Source of the DNA: Margaritifera margaritifera
Lineage: Eukaryota; Mollusca; Bivalvia; Unionida; Margaritiferidae
Assembly (NCBI GenBank): GCA_029931535.1
Contig: JAQPZY010000761.1
Location: 248,001-312,000 of the forward strand
Direction: 5' to 3'
Length of the DNA: 64,000 bases
Part shown: positions 37,033 to 48,597 of the stretch, piece by piece
How positions within the stretch are numbered: the stretch's first letter is position 1
Layout of the letters: each line of letters starts with the position of its first letter
The notes under the pieces: model-generated
Databases searched by the model: none
The model's input: only the letters and a program-made list of their open reading frames with translations
Told to the model about the DNA's origin: nothing
Program-made: the position numbers and the translations under genes

Positions 37033-38276
37033 GCTCTACTGGGCAAAAAAAATTAACAGGAATTCAAGATAAGACCATTTCTTCCTTTTCACTGTCAAGT
37101 GTTGAAACCATCTCTGATATTCTTCTGCGATAACAAGATTTTCAAATTACACAAGTAGCTGCTGCGGTGCACATACTGGATGTCAGCTTGGCACAATTTT
37201 TATTTAGGACAAAGCAGACATTATTAGAAGTCTTTAGGTGGAAACCCCATGTCATAATGATCATTAATTCAGGGGGAATAGTGACAACAAGATTTTTAAG
37301 ACAGTTGTCATGGCAACCATATTTGATGTACGACTGGCACCATTTTAATTTAGGACCAACTAAGTATCATAAGAAGTCTATCGGTCAAAACCCCATGTTG
37401 ATATAGCCATCCATTTGGGAGAAGTAGATATAACAATATTTTCAAGATATGACTTTCCATTCAGCATGAGTAGCAATAACAAGAAGATAGCTGCTGTGGC
37501 AGACATACTGGATGTCAGATCAGTACCATTTTCATATAAGACCAACTAGACATAATAAAAAGTCTTTTAGTGAAAACCTCAGGTTGATACGACCATCCAT
37601 TGAGGAGGAGTAGCGATAACAAGATGTTCAAGATGGCCACTGTGTGGCAGCGATATCGGACAGATTGGCACCATTTTCATTTAAGAGCAACTGGACATCA
37701 TAAGCAGTCCTGAGGTGAAAACCCCACGTCAATATGACTTTCTGTTGAGGTAGAGTTGTAATAACAAGATTTTTAAGATGACTGCCATGGTGGCCATATT
37801 GGATTTAAGATCTGCACCACTTTTATTTAGGACCAGCCAGACATCATATGAAGTTTTTTTGTGAAAATCCCATGTTGATATGACCAGCCATTCAGGAAGA
37901 CTAGCAATAACAAGATTTTCAAGATGACCGCCTTGGTGGCCATATTGGATTTCAGATCGACACCATTTTCATTTAGAACCAACTAGATGTCATAAGAAGT
38001 CTTTTAGTGAAAACCCCATGTTAATATGACCATCCATGTAGGAGGAGTAGTGATAACAAGATTTTCAAGATGGCGGCCAATTAAATGTCAGATTAAGACC
38101 ATTTTCATTTAGGACCAACTAGACCATGGGATGAATGTGCGTGTAAAGTTTCATAGAAATCCTCCAAGTAGTTTACGAGGAGCAGCGATAACAAACTTGT
38201 GCTAACGGACAGACAGACAACAGATGACGGACAACAGACCAGGCCATAAGCTCTTTTGATATATGACCAGTAGAGC
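37033..38276 (+). mobile_element. Variable-core repeat, copy 2 (1.24 kb)
   Basis: Same head, tail and GCTCTACTGG / CCAGTAGAGC ends as 29537-31121, with about seven core units. The tail (38124-38276) again has ATGAATGTG, TTTCATAG, AACTTGTGCTAACGGACAGA and CCAGTAGAGCTAA. Confidence 0.75.
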
Positions 38277-40230
38277 TAATAATATTTGGAAAAAATGATG
38301 CAATACATGAATGAAAATTGAAGATACCATTATGAAAATATGAACCAGGCAAGTTAAGTCTAATGTTACAGTATCATTGAATTTTATCAATGCTGCTGTC
38401 ATGGTGGTGGGTAAATTTGAATGTGCAGTGTGCGTCATGATTGTTGCCAGGGTATGTGGTCCATCAGTCTTGGATAATACCTCAGAAAAAGGATATAGGT
38501 TCATTTTGGAATCGCTTGTGTTGCATTAAATTCCAAGTGAAGGATAAAACAATGCCATTCAGTGGATAAAAGTGCACTGTTTACTTGAAAGGGAAGTTGT
38601 TGGCTGATACATTGTAACATTGTATCAAAGGTCATTTTGGCACTCTCTCTCTCTCGAACTAGCAGCAGCAACTAGCGATCACTAGTATTTTCAATATTTT
38701 TATAAATTATATTTATTTTCTATATTTTCCTTGCAATGTAAATCTTTGGATGTATTCAGATTTTCTTTATTTAATTTATATGATCGATAGTTTTATTTTG
38801 ATGAGAGCTATATTTACCAATTCTCCAGCACTAATGTCAGGTAGAAAGGGTTATAGTCTTTGTCGGCATCTGGTGGCCATCAGATTTATGACATGGTTAG
38901 CATTCTAATTTTCCATCTCCATTTTTATTTAGAATTTGCCAAAAGTAGTTCATCAAATGCAGGCACATGTTTACCATATAAGGAAGCGGTGAATAATTTT
39001 ACTTGACTATGGTCAATACTGCTGGTGCTGACCCGTATCAACAATGTTAAACTAACAGGATTATTTATAAAGTATATAATAAAGGACACACATTTAACAA
39101 AAACAGAGAACACTAATTTTTGACACAAAAAAATCCATTTTCACTGCAACTAAATGACATTGAATCTTGCAACAAAAGTGATGAACTGTGAATTGTTCAA
39201 TTTGTACATATTTTATTCTGCACTTTCTAACTTCTTGGTATAAACCTGCTCTGAGACTTCAACTGAATGAGTTCTTTTAAAATAAATCATTGTTGGCAAA
39301 TGTTTCCTTTAAATTTCTGGGGTTTTTTTTATGACAACATGTGTTATGCAGAACCAGTTGTCTCACCTGCATCCGTGCACTGATGCATCCCCCTGTATCT
39401 AACTTACAAAAACTGAAAGACAAAACTGCATCATTTGATCTATTACTGATGACACTGATAGCAACAATGTAACCACCAAATAAAAGTTATACATCTCACA
39501 ATGCTAACCATGTCAAGACATAAATGTATATAAAAATGACCTTCTGAGAGAATCCTCCATATTAAGGACACCTATCTATAACAAACATATTATCTGCCAT
39601 CCCTTTACTGCTTTCCTCCTCTAACTTCACTGTAAATTGTCTCCCAAACCCAACAAGACCAACCCAAGTTAAGAAGAAAGAAGCCTAAGAATATACATAT
39701 AACGTATGTATACGTGAGCTATCATACTATTTCAATTATTTGCCATTTCATAGCCAATTACAATTTATAAAGTAAAAAAAAATGTATTGATCCAAATTTT
39801 CCCACACGGTTCAAACTCTTGCTATTCATTAAATAATTGTATCCAGGAGATTATTTTCATTTTCACGAGAAATGGGGGTAAGAAGAAAAGTTTTCTTAAT
39901 TACCTTCGATTGAATCCATGCACATCCGATTCAGAGAGACTTTTGTTTAACCATATGCTTTGATACATAAAAGAAGTTTTATTTTTGATTGGCTTAGCCT
40001 GAGCATGAGCAGATGTGGAAAATTGTTTTAATTCTTCAGCTGTTTTTTTTTTGTTTTTAAATTTGTTAGTTTATTGGAGCCATGATTTTTGCCTCCAGGC
40101 CACTTTTTTTTCTCCAAATCTCAAAATCGCCCAACTTTTTGCAAAGGTTCATCTCTTTGCCATTATGACCAGTCTGCTTAAGAGCTAATGACAGAAATTC
40201 TAAAACTATACACAAACTCCAGTTGCAGAA

Positions 40231-40440
40231 ATGTAGTTTTTTGGGGGGTAAAACTAATTTTAATTATGCAATACTTACCCATCACTATTATATAGCTTTA
40301 TTCCTTTTTCGTGTCGAAAAACTCATCCGTTCGATGTGAAAACATTCTCCCACTTAAAGTGGAGAATTTGTCAACAAGCCACGTCACACCCGTGCATCTC
40401 TCTGCGCCTGCGCGAACATTCATCTTTTTCATAGACGAAA
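40231..40440. repeat. DIRS copy 1 left (3') inverted terminal repeat
   Basis: Outer end AATGTAGTTTTTTGGGGGGT, then the shared core TACCCATCACTATTATATAG, TTCGTGTCGAAAAACTC, CCACTTAAAGTGGAG and CTGCGCCTGCGCGAACATTC to about 40436. The core pairs with 46750-46908. The outer 48 bp is unique to this end and is complementary to the internal region at 40482-40543. Confidence 0.9.
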
Positions 40441-40481
40441 TTATGCCAGGGCATCAGAGCGGGGTGGGAGGAGGGCATTTG

Positions 40482-40584
40482 ATAATAGTGATGGGTAAGT
40501 ATTGCATAATTAAAATTAGTTTTACCCCCCAAAAAACTACATTTTAATAGCAGCAATACATTTACCCACCACTATTATATAGCT
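40482..40584. repeat. DIRS copy 1 internal complementary region
   Basis: 40482-40543 is the exact reverse complement of the left end, 40231-40292. 40542-40584 is the reverse complement, with one mismatch, of the right end, 46885-46926. The joined sequence reads CTATTAAAATGTAG on the minus strand, the expected circle junction of the two ends. In DIRS-1 this region is proposed to template completion of the termini. Confidence 0.92.
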
Positions 40585-40680
40585 GAATTTGTCAGTTAGG
40601 TGGGTCGGCTGATGTTAAACTGATCAAAAACAGAGGAAAAATGTAAACTACTCACAATTTGAGGGGAGATGTCCACTTTA

Positions 40681-41740
40681 CTATTTGCTGGAGTCCTTCT
40701 GGGCCACATGTTGTGCTGCAACTATGGGACCCAGAGAAAATATGCCTGCGCTTTGATGTGCTAATGAGCGGAGGTAGAAGGACGAAAAGGTAGTATGGGA
40801 TCGCCAAAATGCTGCCTTCATGACGTCCTCCAGAGAAGAGTGATTTAGATAGGCCCATGAGGCAGCGACGGCTCGAACCTCATGGGCTTTTAGTTTCATA
40901 AAGGAAAGGTCTCTATCAGTAAGGGACTGGTAAGCTCTTTTAATTGTGGTGACAATCCACCTTGAAATCGTGGAGGCCGAAATATCAACGGAGCCCTTAA
41001 GAGGAAGGAAAAGACGTTTCCTGCCCTTTCTTTTCACTTTTGAAGCATTTAGATAGAAACGCAGTGCCCTAACTGGGCATAAGAGCCTATCTTGATCATC
41101 CCCAGCACAGATTCGACTAAGACTGGGGATCTCTATAGGTGATGGAGCTACCGCAGGTAATTGATTTTTGGCTAAAAATCCTGGCTGACAAAGGAGGGAA
41201 ACGGATTCAAAATTGCCATTAAAACGGAGACAGCCAGTGTCCACCGACAATGCATGAATCTCGCTACGTCTTCTCGCAGACGCCAAAGCGAGTAAAAATA
41301 CCGTCTTGAGTGTGAGATCCTGAAAGGATGCCTCACTCAATGGTTCATAGGGGGTTTTTGTTAAGGACGATAAAACACATGATAGATTCCATCTAGGCGT
41401 CAGAGAGCGAGTGACAGGTCTCTGTAGCTCAAAATACTTAATGAGATCGGCAAGGTGTGGATCTGAACCAATCTCCGAGCCCTGAGAGAATTTAAGTGTG
41501 TTAGAAATGGCGGCTCTATAGCCCTTGATAGTAGATACTGAACATCTTTTGTTCTCGAAAAGGAACAAAAGGAAATCAGCAATGGCAGTTATAGAGGAAC
41601 AGCTGGGATCAACACGTTTCCTACTGCACCAATCACAGAAGATTCTCCACCTGGCATCATAGACCTTGGATGTAGAAGCTCTCCTGGCCTGAATGATGCA
41701 ACTGGCACCCGGCCCGAAAACCTGTTCTGGCGGATAGATC
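40681..41740 (-). CDS. DIRS tyrosine recombinase
   Basis: Integrates the circular DNA copy. The first Met is at 41568 (295 aa), but the frame is open and conserved upstream, with STSKVYDARWRIFCDWC and ITAIADFLLFLFENKRC. The real start is therefore probably at or above 41700, overlapping the RT/RNase H ORF in another frame. Counting from Met 41568, the catalytic set is Arg100 (RRSEIHAL), His229-x-x-Arg232 (HEVR), Trp255/His258 (FWRSHTTF) and the nucleophile Tyr265 (SFYLR). All are present, so the enzyme looks intact. The N-terminal half is the core-binding domain and the C-terminal half the catalytic domain. Confidence 0.9.
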
Positions 41741-43744
41741 GTTTGAGATGAACCAAGCGTGAAGGTGGAGAATGTGTGGGCTGTTGTGTAGGAGGGAGCC
41801 CCTGTGTTGTGACAGAAGATCCCTCTGGTGAGAGAGAGATCTGGGTTGATCTATTAATAGATCTAGAAGATCGTTGAACCACGATCGTTGGGGCCATAAC
41901 GGAGCTATGAGAATGATCCGGGCAGTGGAAGTTCTTACTTTTTGCAGAACTTGGGGAAGCAATTGGAACTGTGGGAAGGCATGTGCGAACAGATGATCCC
42001 ACTGGAAGCTGAATGCGTCCACTGCCCACGCTCTCTGGTCCGGGACTGGGGAGACGTAAAAGGGGAGTCTGTTGTTGAGCCTGGTCGCAAACAAGTCCAT
42101 GAGGGGCCTTCCCCATAGTGAGAAAAGGGACTCTGTCACTTCGCGGTGAAGAGTCCATTCTGTGAGAACTGATTTGCCTGACCTGGACAGACTGTCCGCT
42201 AAGATGTTCTTTTTCCCTGGGATGTGGCGAACTCGGAGGGAGATGTTCTCCGAGGTAGCCCAGCGGAGGAGGTTCCAGACCTCCACGCAAAGAGAAGGGG
42301 CATGTGTGCCTCCTTGACGTCGGAGATACGCTACGACGGACGTGTTGTCGGAGGAGACCATGACACAACGACCCCTTACTCTGTCGACGCACCCTTGTAA
42401 CGCTAGAAAGACAGCCTTCATTTCTAGGTTGTTTATGTGGAGGGACGACTCGTGTAGGGTCCAAAGGCCCTGAAGAGTTATCCCCTCCGGCTCTAGATGA
42501 GCACCCCAACCGGAATCTGACGCGTCGGCGAACAGGTAGGAGTGGGGATCCGGAGCGTGCATGGGGACCCCAGCTAGGAATCTGTCTCGATTCATCCACC
42601 ATCGCAGATGATGATGGAAATCTGGTCCTAGAGGAATCAGAGCTGATAGAGAATCCTTGTGTGGTTTCCACCTTGCGAGTAGGAGAAACTGTAGAGGGCG
42701 CATATGGAGCCGTCCTAAGGGAACCAGATCTGCAGCGGCGTTCAAGGTTCCCAGTAGGGATAGGTAAAGGCGAGCAGACAACACGGTTTTTACTCGTAGT
42801 GTCTCTAAGAGTGCCAGGATTCGATCTATACGCTCTCCGGGAACCCGGACTAAGTTCTGGTTTGTGAGGAAGTTGATTCCTACATAAACGAAGTCTTGGG
42901 ATGGAATCAGTTCTGACTTCTCGAGGTTGGGTAAAAGACCCAATCGAGTTACTGTGGACCAACAACGGAACAGATCCTGATGGAGGGACTGAACCTGAAC
43001 GTTGTGGATTAACCAGTCATCGAAGTATTGGAGGATCAGGGTTCCCCGTACTCGTAGATAAGACGCTATTACTCCCATAACTCGGGTGAAAACTCTGGGT
43101 GCGGAAGCTATTCCGAACGGCAGAACCCGGAATTGAAAAACTTCCTGGTCCAAGCAAAACCAGAGATATTTCCGATGAGGTGGAAAAATCGGAATGTGAA
43201 GATATGCATCTTGAAGGTCAATGGAGACCGCCCAATCCGATGGCCGCATCGCATTTCAGATTGAGGAGGTGGTCTCCATCTTGAAATGTTCCTCCAAAAG
43301 AAAACGGTTTAAGGGGGAGAGATCGATAATAAGGCGAAATTTCCCACTTTTCTTGGTGACCAGGAAGATTCGGGAGTAGAATGCAGGAGACTGATCGTTC
43401 CGGACCCTCTCGACTGCCCCTTTTTGTAAAAGGGTATTTACCTCTTCCCTTAGTTTCACCAGATTGGACTGATGAAAGAATACGGGGGTCCTTGATAGTG
43501 GAGGTTGTTCCTGAAACTGAATACGGTAACCCTCGCTTACAAGAGAAAGGACCCACCCATCGTCCGTGATACTTGCCCAAGCCTCTGAAAAGAGGCCTAG
43601 GCGAGCCCCTACGGGGATGTTTGGGAGAGGAATGGATGGCAGGAGAGGGTGCGAGTCCCTAGGGCCGTCCCCCCCCTCCTTCCTTGGGAAAGGAAGGTGG
43701 GTTGTAGAACTTCTTCCTAGGGGCTCCTCGGCATCTAGGTCCAC
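41657..43744 (-). CDS. DIRS reverse transcriptase/RNase H polyprotein (one TGA)
   Basis: Copies element RNA into DNA. 43256-43744 encodes the start of RT (QEQPPLSRTP, LLQKGAVERV, FLVTKKSGKFRLIIDLSPLN). A single TGA at 43256-43258 interrupts the frame, which then continues uninterrupted to 41657 (530 aa from the first Met). In the latter part, RT motif A is SIDLQDAYLHI (residues 9-19) and the catalytic box is YFDD (75-78). RNase H follows with Asp242 (FADASDSGWGAHL), Glu276 (NNLEMKAV), Asp301 (SSDNTSV) and Asp352 (ILADSLSR). The C-terminal block (DLFATRLNNR, YVSPVPDQRAWAVDAFSFQW) is the region described in DIRS elements as methyltransferase-like; I see no certain catalytic motif. The start overlaps gag by 86 bp in a different frame. 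Confidence 0.88.
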
Positions 43745-46046
43745 GCCTAGGACCTGACTGACGAGGAGGTCTCACTTGAGGTTGTGCACTATATTGAGGT
43801 TGTGCACTATATTGGGGCTGTACCTGCTTAAAGAATTTAGCAGGTGGCCCCTGAGGTCGATGCACATTAGTACGCTTCCTGGCCGATTGCGATGGGCCAG
43901 GTGCAGTTGTGAAGGACCTACATTGATGGTCCTTCAAATCTTGTGAGGCCACAGTGGGGATGAGACCTCCGAAGAGACTCTCAGCTTCCAAAGAAGCAGC
44001 CCTTAGAAGGTCTTTAATTTGGCTAAGTAAGACCCTCGAGGAGTCCAGTGCAACATCACGACGGATGTGTAGGAGTTCCGCTGAAAGGGCCATTGCAATA
44101 GCGAGTGAATGCCAAGATGTCTTGGCAACAGCTTCCAGCACACGCTGTAATGCGGCTGGATTCAGAGAGGCCTCCCTCAGCATACTAAATGACGTAGCTG
44201 AGAACAGGTCCGCATGAGAAGCTATGGTGGTCAGAAGACGGACCTTCTGCTCAATGGCTTCGATCGTCTTAATAGGAAGGCGTGCCCAGGCTCCCGTTGT
44301 CAAGCCGACTTGAGATGCATCTGCTCCCAATTGAGGAGGTTTAACAGGCCACTTCGGGGAATGTACCCGGTAACTAGAGGCAGAGACCATAGGTCTTAAA
44401 GTAGAGGCTGGGACAGCCCACCCTTTGCGCCGTCTAGCGATGTCCTGGCCTGAGGAGAACCTCTGTGATATTTCCTCAATTGTAGAGGAATGCGGAAGGA
44501 GCAGAAGATCTGATTGTGGTTGAGCCCCGGAGATCTTTTCCAAACTGGAGAGGATCTTCTTGGACTGTGTACCAGACGGTTTCGGGCACAAATCCGTAGG
44601 TAGTAGGCGGTAAACTTCATTTACCGCCTTATCAAAAGACCATATCTCTTCCGCTTCCTCTGGTTGAGGGAAGCTGGGTCTAGTTGCTTCCAGTTCGTAC
44701 TCGTTGGAATCGACGATGATAGATAATGCATCATCATCTAGAACACTCCGAGCAGGAGAGTGGCCGGGCGACACAATGTCCTTTGGAGATAGTAACAGAG
44801 GTGCACTATGCACCATTTCCCGTACTTGCTTGTCATGCTGAGTAGGGGCTCTATGTGTTCTAGATGTTCCAGGAGAAAGACGAGACCGCTTGTCTTTCGT
44901 GGATGATGCTATGCGTCGGGTTCTACTAGTGGATGCTACCTGGCGAGAAGGCGATGGCGGAACACGAGCCGCAACATCGTTTCTACTCAGAGTCCAGGGT
45001 CCAGTAGCCCAAGGGGGCATAAGGGGCCAATTATTAAGAGATGTTGGTCCCCACATCCCGTACGGATTCATTGGTATAACAGGGAAGGGGGGGATACCGA
45101 TCCGATCCCCTTCCCTGATCTGCGACCTTCCGTACGACGAGGCCTCTGATTGTTGATCAGTGTGACATTGGTGACCGGTACGAGAAGACCAGTGGCCTAT
45201 GACCAGTGACCGGTATTGGATGACCGGTCACCGGAACGATGTGACCGGTGACCGGTGATCAACCAAAGACCGGTGACCGGCGACCAGTGACCGGTGATCA
45301 ACCAAAGACCGGTGACCGGACCGGTCACCCGACACTGACCGGTGTCCGGACCGGTCACAAGACATTGACCGGTGACCGGTCGACCGGTCCCCGACACTGA
45401 CCGGTGACCGGTCAGAAGACATTGACCGGTGACCAGAAGACCGGTCACCCGACACTGATCGGTGACCGGACCGGTCACCGGTCAGTGACCGGTCAGACGA
45501 CATCTCAGATGTCCGTCTGTCTTCATTACTACCCAAGGTGCGGTGTAGCCCCTCCTCGAGAGGGTGCGACACGCTACTTTGGGAATGTTTGGAGTGGTAT
45601 ACTTCCTTCCTGGTGGAAGGAAGTAACACACTACTGCTCTTTTTCGTCTTCTCCCTTCCCGGGAGAGGCGATTTACTCTTGGAGCGTTCACTGGCCCCTA
45701 CAGGAGGGACCTCAACTATGTCCGGGGAGGCTGGTGCAGGCTCTTGGGGCCCCGGAATGTTCTTGTGAACTAGAGTGGCCTTCTTGCTGTATGTTGCCTT
45801 AGTCTGAGTACCTGTAAAAGAAAATCCAGAGAAATCAGACAATGATGATGAGGGGGATTTAACTATTTTTTTCCGCCCTCTATAAGTAAGCCTGGAATCA
45901 GCAAGATTCCAGGTTTCATTGGTCCAATTTGTACAGATATTGCAGCGACTGTTCCGCTTACACTTGGAACAGGTAAGACAAGCTGAGTGTGTATCCCATG
46001 GGGTCTTCTTATGGCCACACTTACCTACAGACTGATTTGCTGGCAT
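43659..46046 (-). CDS. DIRS gag-like protein (one TGA)
   Basis: Structural protein of the element. Met at 46046 opens a Cys/His-rich N-terminus (GKCGHKK, SACLTCSKCKRNSRCNICTN) typical of DIRS gag. A Ser-rich stretch follows, then a repetitive region of GDRS/GHRS units encoded by the CCGGTCA minisatellite. One TGA at 45228-45230, inside the repeat array, splits the ORF. The same frame continues from 45227 and is open to 43659 (470 aa from Met 45071). The second half is Pro/Ser/Arg-rich, has a segment with LREASLNPAALQRVLEAVAK, and ends in QPQYSAQPQ repeats and basic residues. Full length would be about 795 codons. Confidence 0.8.
45165..45500. repeat. CCGGTCA minisatellite within gag
   Basis: Roughly 25 overlapping copies of TGACCGGTCA / GGTGACCGG in irregular spacing, alternating with ACCAAAGACC and CCGACACTG spacers. 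It encodes GDRS, GHRS and LVDHRS repeats. TGACCGGTCA is a perfect palindrome, so the array can fold on both strands. An equivalent array is in copy 2. Confidence 0.9.
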
Positions 46047-46745
46047 TGTTTCTTTTTATCTGAAATAAATATTATCGGAAATAAATATTATTGAAATATC
46101 AACCAATAATAATAACAACGTGTAAACTCACCTTTAAAATCTACACGTAGAAAACTCACCTTTTTTTTGGTACGTCGCGTACTCTATACATACCCGTTCA
46201 CCATATACTTTGCGGGCTATCTGCACCACAGTGGTTAGTTTGCTACAGGTAAACAATATACATATATATGTTCTTCCCAAGAGATATTAGAAGCTAGTTC
46301 ACTTGACAAGCTTTATTGGTCTCAGGAAAGTACAAGAAAAGCATGCGACGCGACACGCGTAGATAATAAAGAAACAATTGAAATAGTAGGAGAATAATAT
46401 ATAACTGAAATATTAATTCTGTAAAAATATGCGCCTGTTAATTGCGGCACTATCACAGTTGTTCTATGTCGCGTTGTAATGACATAGACGACTTACCGTG
46501 TACCTGAAAAGAAACAAGATATATTGTTTACCCTAACCCCTCTAAGGGTAGAGTACACGTGGAGAACTAGAAAAACTCTTCCTAGAACTAAACACTGACG
46601 AATAGCGGCATAAAACACATATAGCCGAGACGGACAACTGTAACACAGATGAATTTAGAAGGAGGGAAGTCCGAAATGTAGTTGAAAACCGCAGCAGACA
46701 ATTTTCCTCAGGTTACGTTTTTGCGACACAACCACCAGGTATGGC

Positions 46746-46926
46746 GTCCAAGAAAAAGATGAATGTTCGCGCAGGCGCAGAGAGATGCACGGGCGTGACG
46801 TGGCTTGTTGACAAATTCTCCACTTTAAGTGGGAGAATGTTTTCACATCGAACGGACGAGTTTTTCGATACGAAAAAGGAATAAAGCTATATAATAGTGA
46901 TGGGTAAATGTATTGCTGCTATTAAA
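46746..46926. repeat. DIRS copy 1 right (5') inverted terminal repeat
   Basis: Runs from GGCGTCCAAGAAAAAGATGA to GTATTGCTGCTATTAAA. Inverted match to 40280-40436 with few differences (for example TCGATACGAAA against TTTCGTGTCGA). The last 25 bp is unique to this end and complementary to 40542-40570. Confidence 0.9.
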
Positions 46927-48056
46927 CTGGTAATTTTTTGCATAAAAAAGAATCTAGTCTTTAAAATTCAGCTGTTTCAGCTGTATTTTTTCATGTGAGT
47001 GGAAAATCTACATTACTTTGTATCGCTGTAAAGCTACATCTGATCTCTTTTCTCTGATACCACCCGCTTTGGTCTATCATGAATTGTGATGATACCAATG
47101 CCGAGAACAAGGGTACTACCGCAACAAAAATGTGGCACTCAGGGATAAGTTAAATATCAAACAGAAGGTTCATGAATATGATAGTTATACTGAGCATTTT
47201 CAAAATCATTTGTTCATGTATAAATGTACATTTTACCCTAATCATCTTAAATTTACTCACAGCCCACCCCAGATAAAACAAAATTCAAGGAACAGGGAAA
47301 CTATTTAATATTACTCGGTATCTTGGTTTCATGATGAACAGCTACTGTAGCTATAAGTGTTGTTATTTTAGTGGGATAACAGTTAAAAAAACAATACAGT
47401 CCAGCATTATCTTTTGAAAAGATAAGATATACCGTAGTAAATTGTAAATCAACATCAATGACTTGATCATTCACATAATGAATTTTGATTAACATCATTA
47501 CGTTTATCTGTCACAAAATAAATGACATGCATCATCAAAATTGTAATGAAACTGTCAAGTTTGATTAAATGCTCTAAAACTTTTCACTAAATTCATGACT
47601 TACAACCTTTAAAAGCAAAATACAACAAAGCAAAACAATTGTATGCATAAAATAATCTGCTGTCTGTGGTCACATCAAGTTGCTGTTGAGAGTGTACTTG
47701 TATAATGGCCAAAATTAACCCGTATTTAAAACCGACAGATTTCTCTTCCTGTTTGTATTTACATGAAGCATCGCCATTCTGAACAATAAATTTAAACTGA
47801 ATGAGTGAGTGAAAGATCTATCTTTTCACAAAGCACTCTAGATTTCCTTATGGAACTATCAGATACTCATCTCTTTCAGCAAAAGAGGGCAATTATTTTG
47901 ACAAATGTTGACAATAGCCATTGCTCTTTTCTTTTGTATTATTGGGGGGTGGGGTGGGGAAGTGGGGGGGGGGGGGATGTTACAACTTAATTGGTGACCA
48001 GCACACTTGAAAAGTCTCTTCATCTTACATGGGTTTTGTAATAAACAATTCATACG

Positions 48057-48597
48057 CAGGGGTTGAAATATCTCTAAAAATCCACTTGCTCAGTCAGGCA
48101 AGTACTAAAAATATTTACTAGCCCATAAACATTTTTACTAGCCCAGACTAAACTCTTACTCAACTAGATTACCGGTATTATAGAAATATAAAAGCTGATG
48201 ATGTTAACAACCAAAAATTTGATCATGTGAAAGATTGTTTTCTGAAACTTACTCTGTGACCCTTCTAACACCAGTTGTAAGTAATTACAAAATGAGACAA
48301 GTCTGCTCTCCCTCTGGTAAGTGTTTATTAGTACTCAAGAGTCTAAGCAAATCACTTGTATGAGCTTGATCGAAACTGAGAACAACAACTTCAGATAGAA
48401 AGTATGGCCTTTCAAAAATGAACAAAGTTAGCAATATTCTTGATCTAATATCCTTTTCATTAAAGAGAAATACTCATCAGCCCTGAATCAGCACTTGCCC
48501 AATCAGGCATTTACAGACATTTAAGTGGAAAATTCCCTTGACCACTGAAAATTTTCTGTTGCCATTTTGCATTGGGCAAGTGAATTTTCAACCCCTG
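48057..48597. mobile_element. hAT-type MITE, ~541 bp
   Basis: Inverted ends CAGGGGTTGAAAT and ATTTTCAACCCCTG, with a sub-terminal CACTTGCTCAGTCAGGCAAG on the left mirrored by CACTTGCCCAATCAGGCA and TTGGGCAAGTG on the right. The 8-bp flanks (TTCATACG and ATACATGT) do not match, so the duplication has decayed or the ends are slightly off. No ORF. The reverse complement of 5160-5270 has similar words (CAGGTCTTGAAATTAGC, CTAGTAAATTT) and may be a relative. Confidence 0.6.

Larger units (their letters stand above)
40230..46926 (-). mobile_element. DIRS-type tyrosine recombinase retrotransposon, copy 1 (~6.7 kb)
   Basis: Near-complete DIRS element read on the minus strand: 5' inverted terminal repeat (right), gag, RT/RNase H, tyrosine recombinase, internal complementary region, 3' inverted terminal repeat (left). 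It has no long terminal direct repeats, no integrase of the retroviral type and no target-site duplication, as expected when a tyrosine recombinase inserts a circular DNA copy. Only two in-frame TGA codons were found, one in gag and one in RT, and the recombinase reads through. It lies in an ITPR intron in the same orientation as the gene. Confidence 0.93.

Noticed and set aside
40228..40545. A separate ~315-bp MITE with 60-bp inverted repeats at the left end of the DIRS element
   Set aside because: The inverted pair is fully explained as the DIRS outer end and its internal complementary region, because the adjoining 43 bp matches the opposite end of the element.
41589..42965. A 458-codon minus-strand open frame within the DIRS element
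   Set aside because: It overlaps the RT/RNase H frame, which carries all catalytic motifs. The 458-aa translation has no recognisable motif and is Ser/Pro/Arg-rich, as expected for an off-frame reading.
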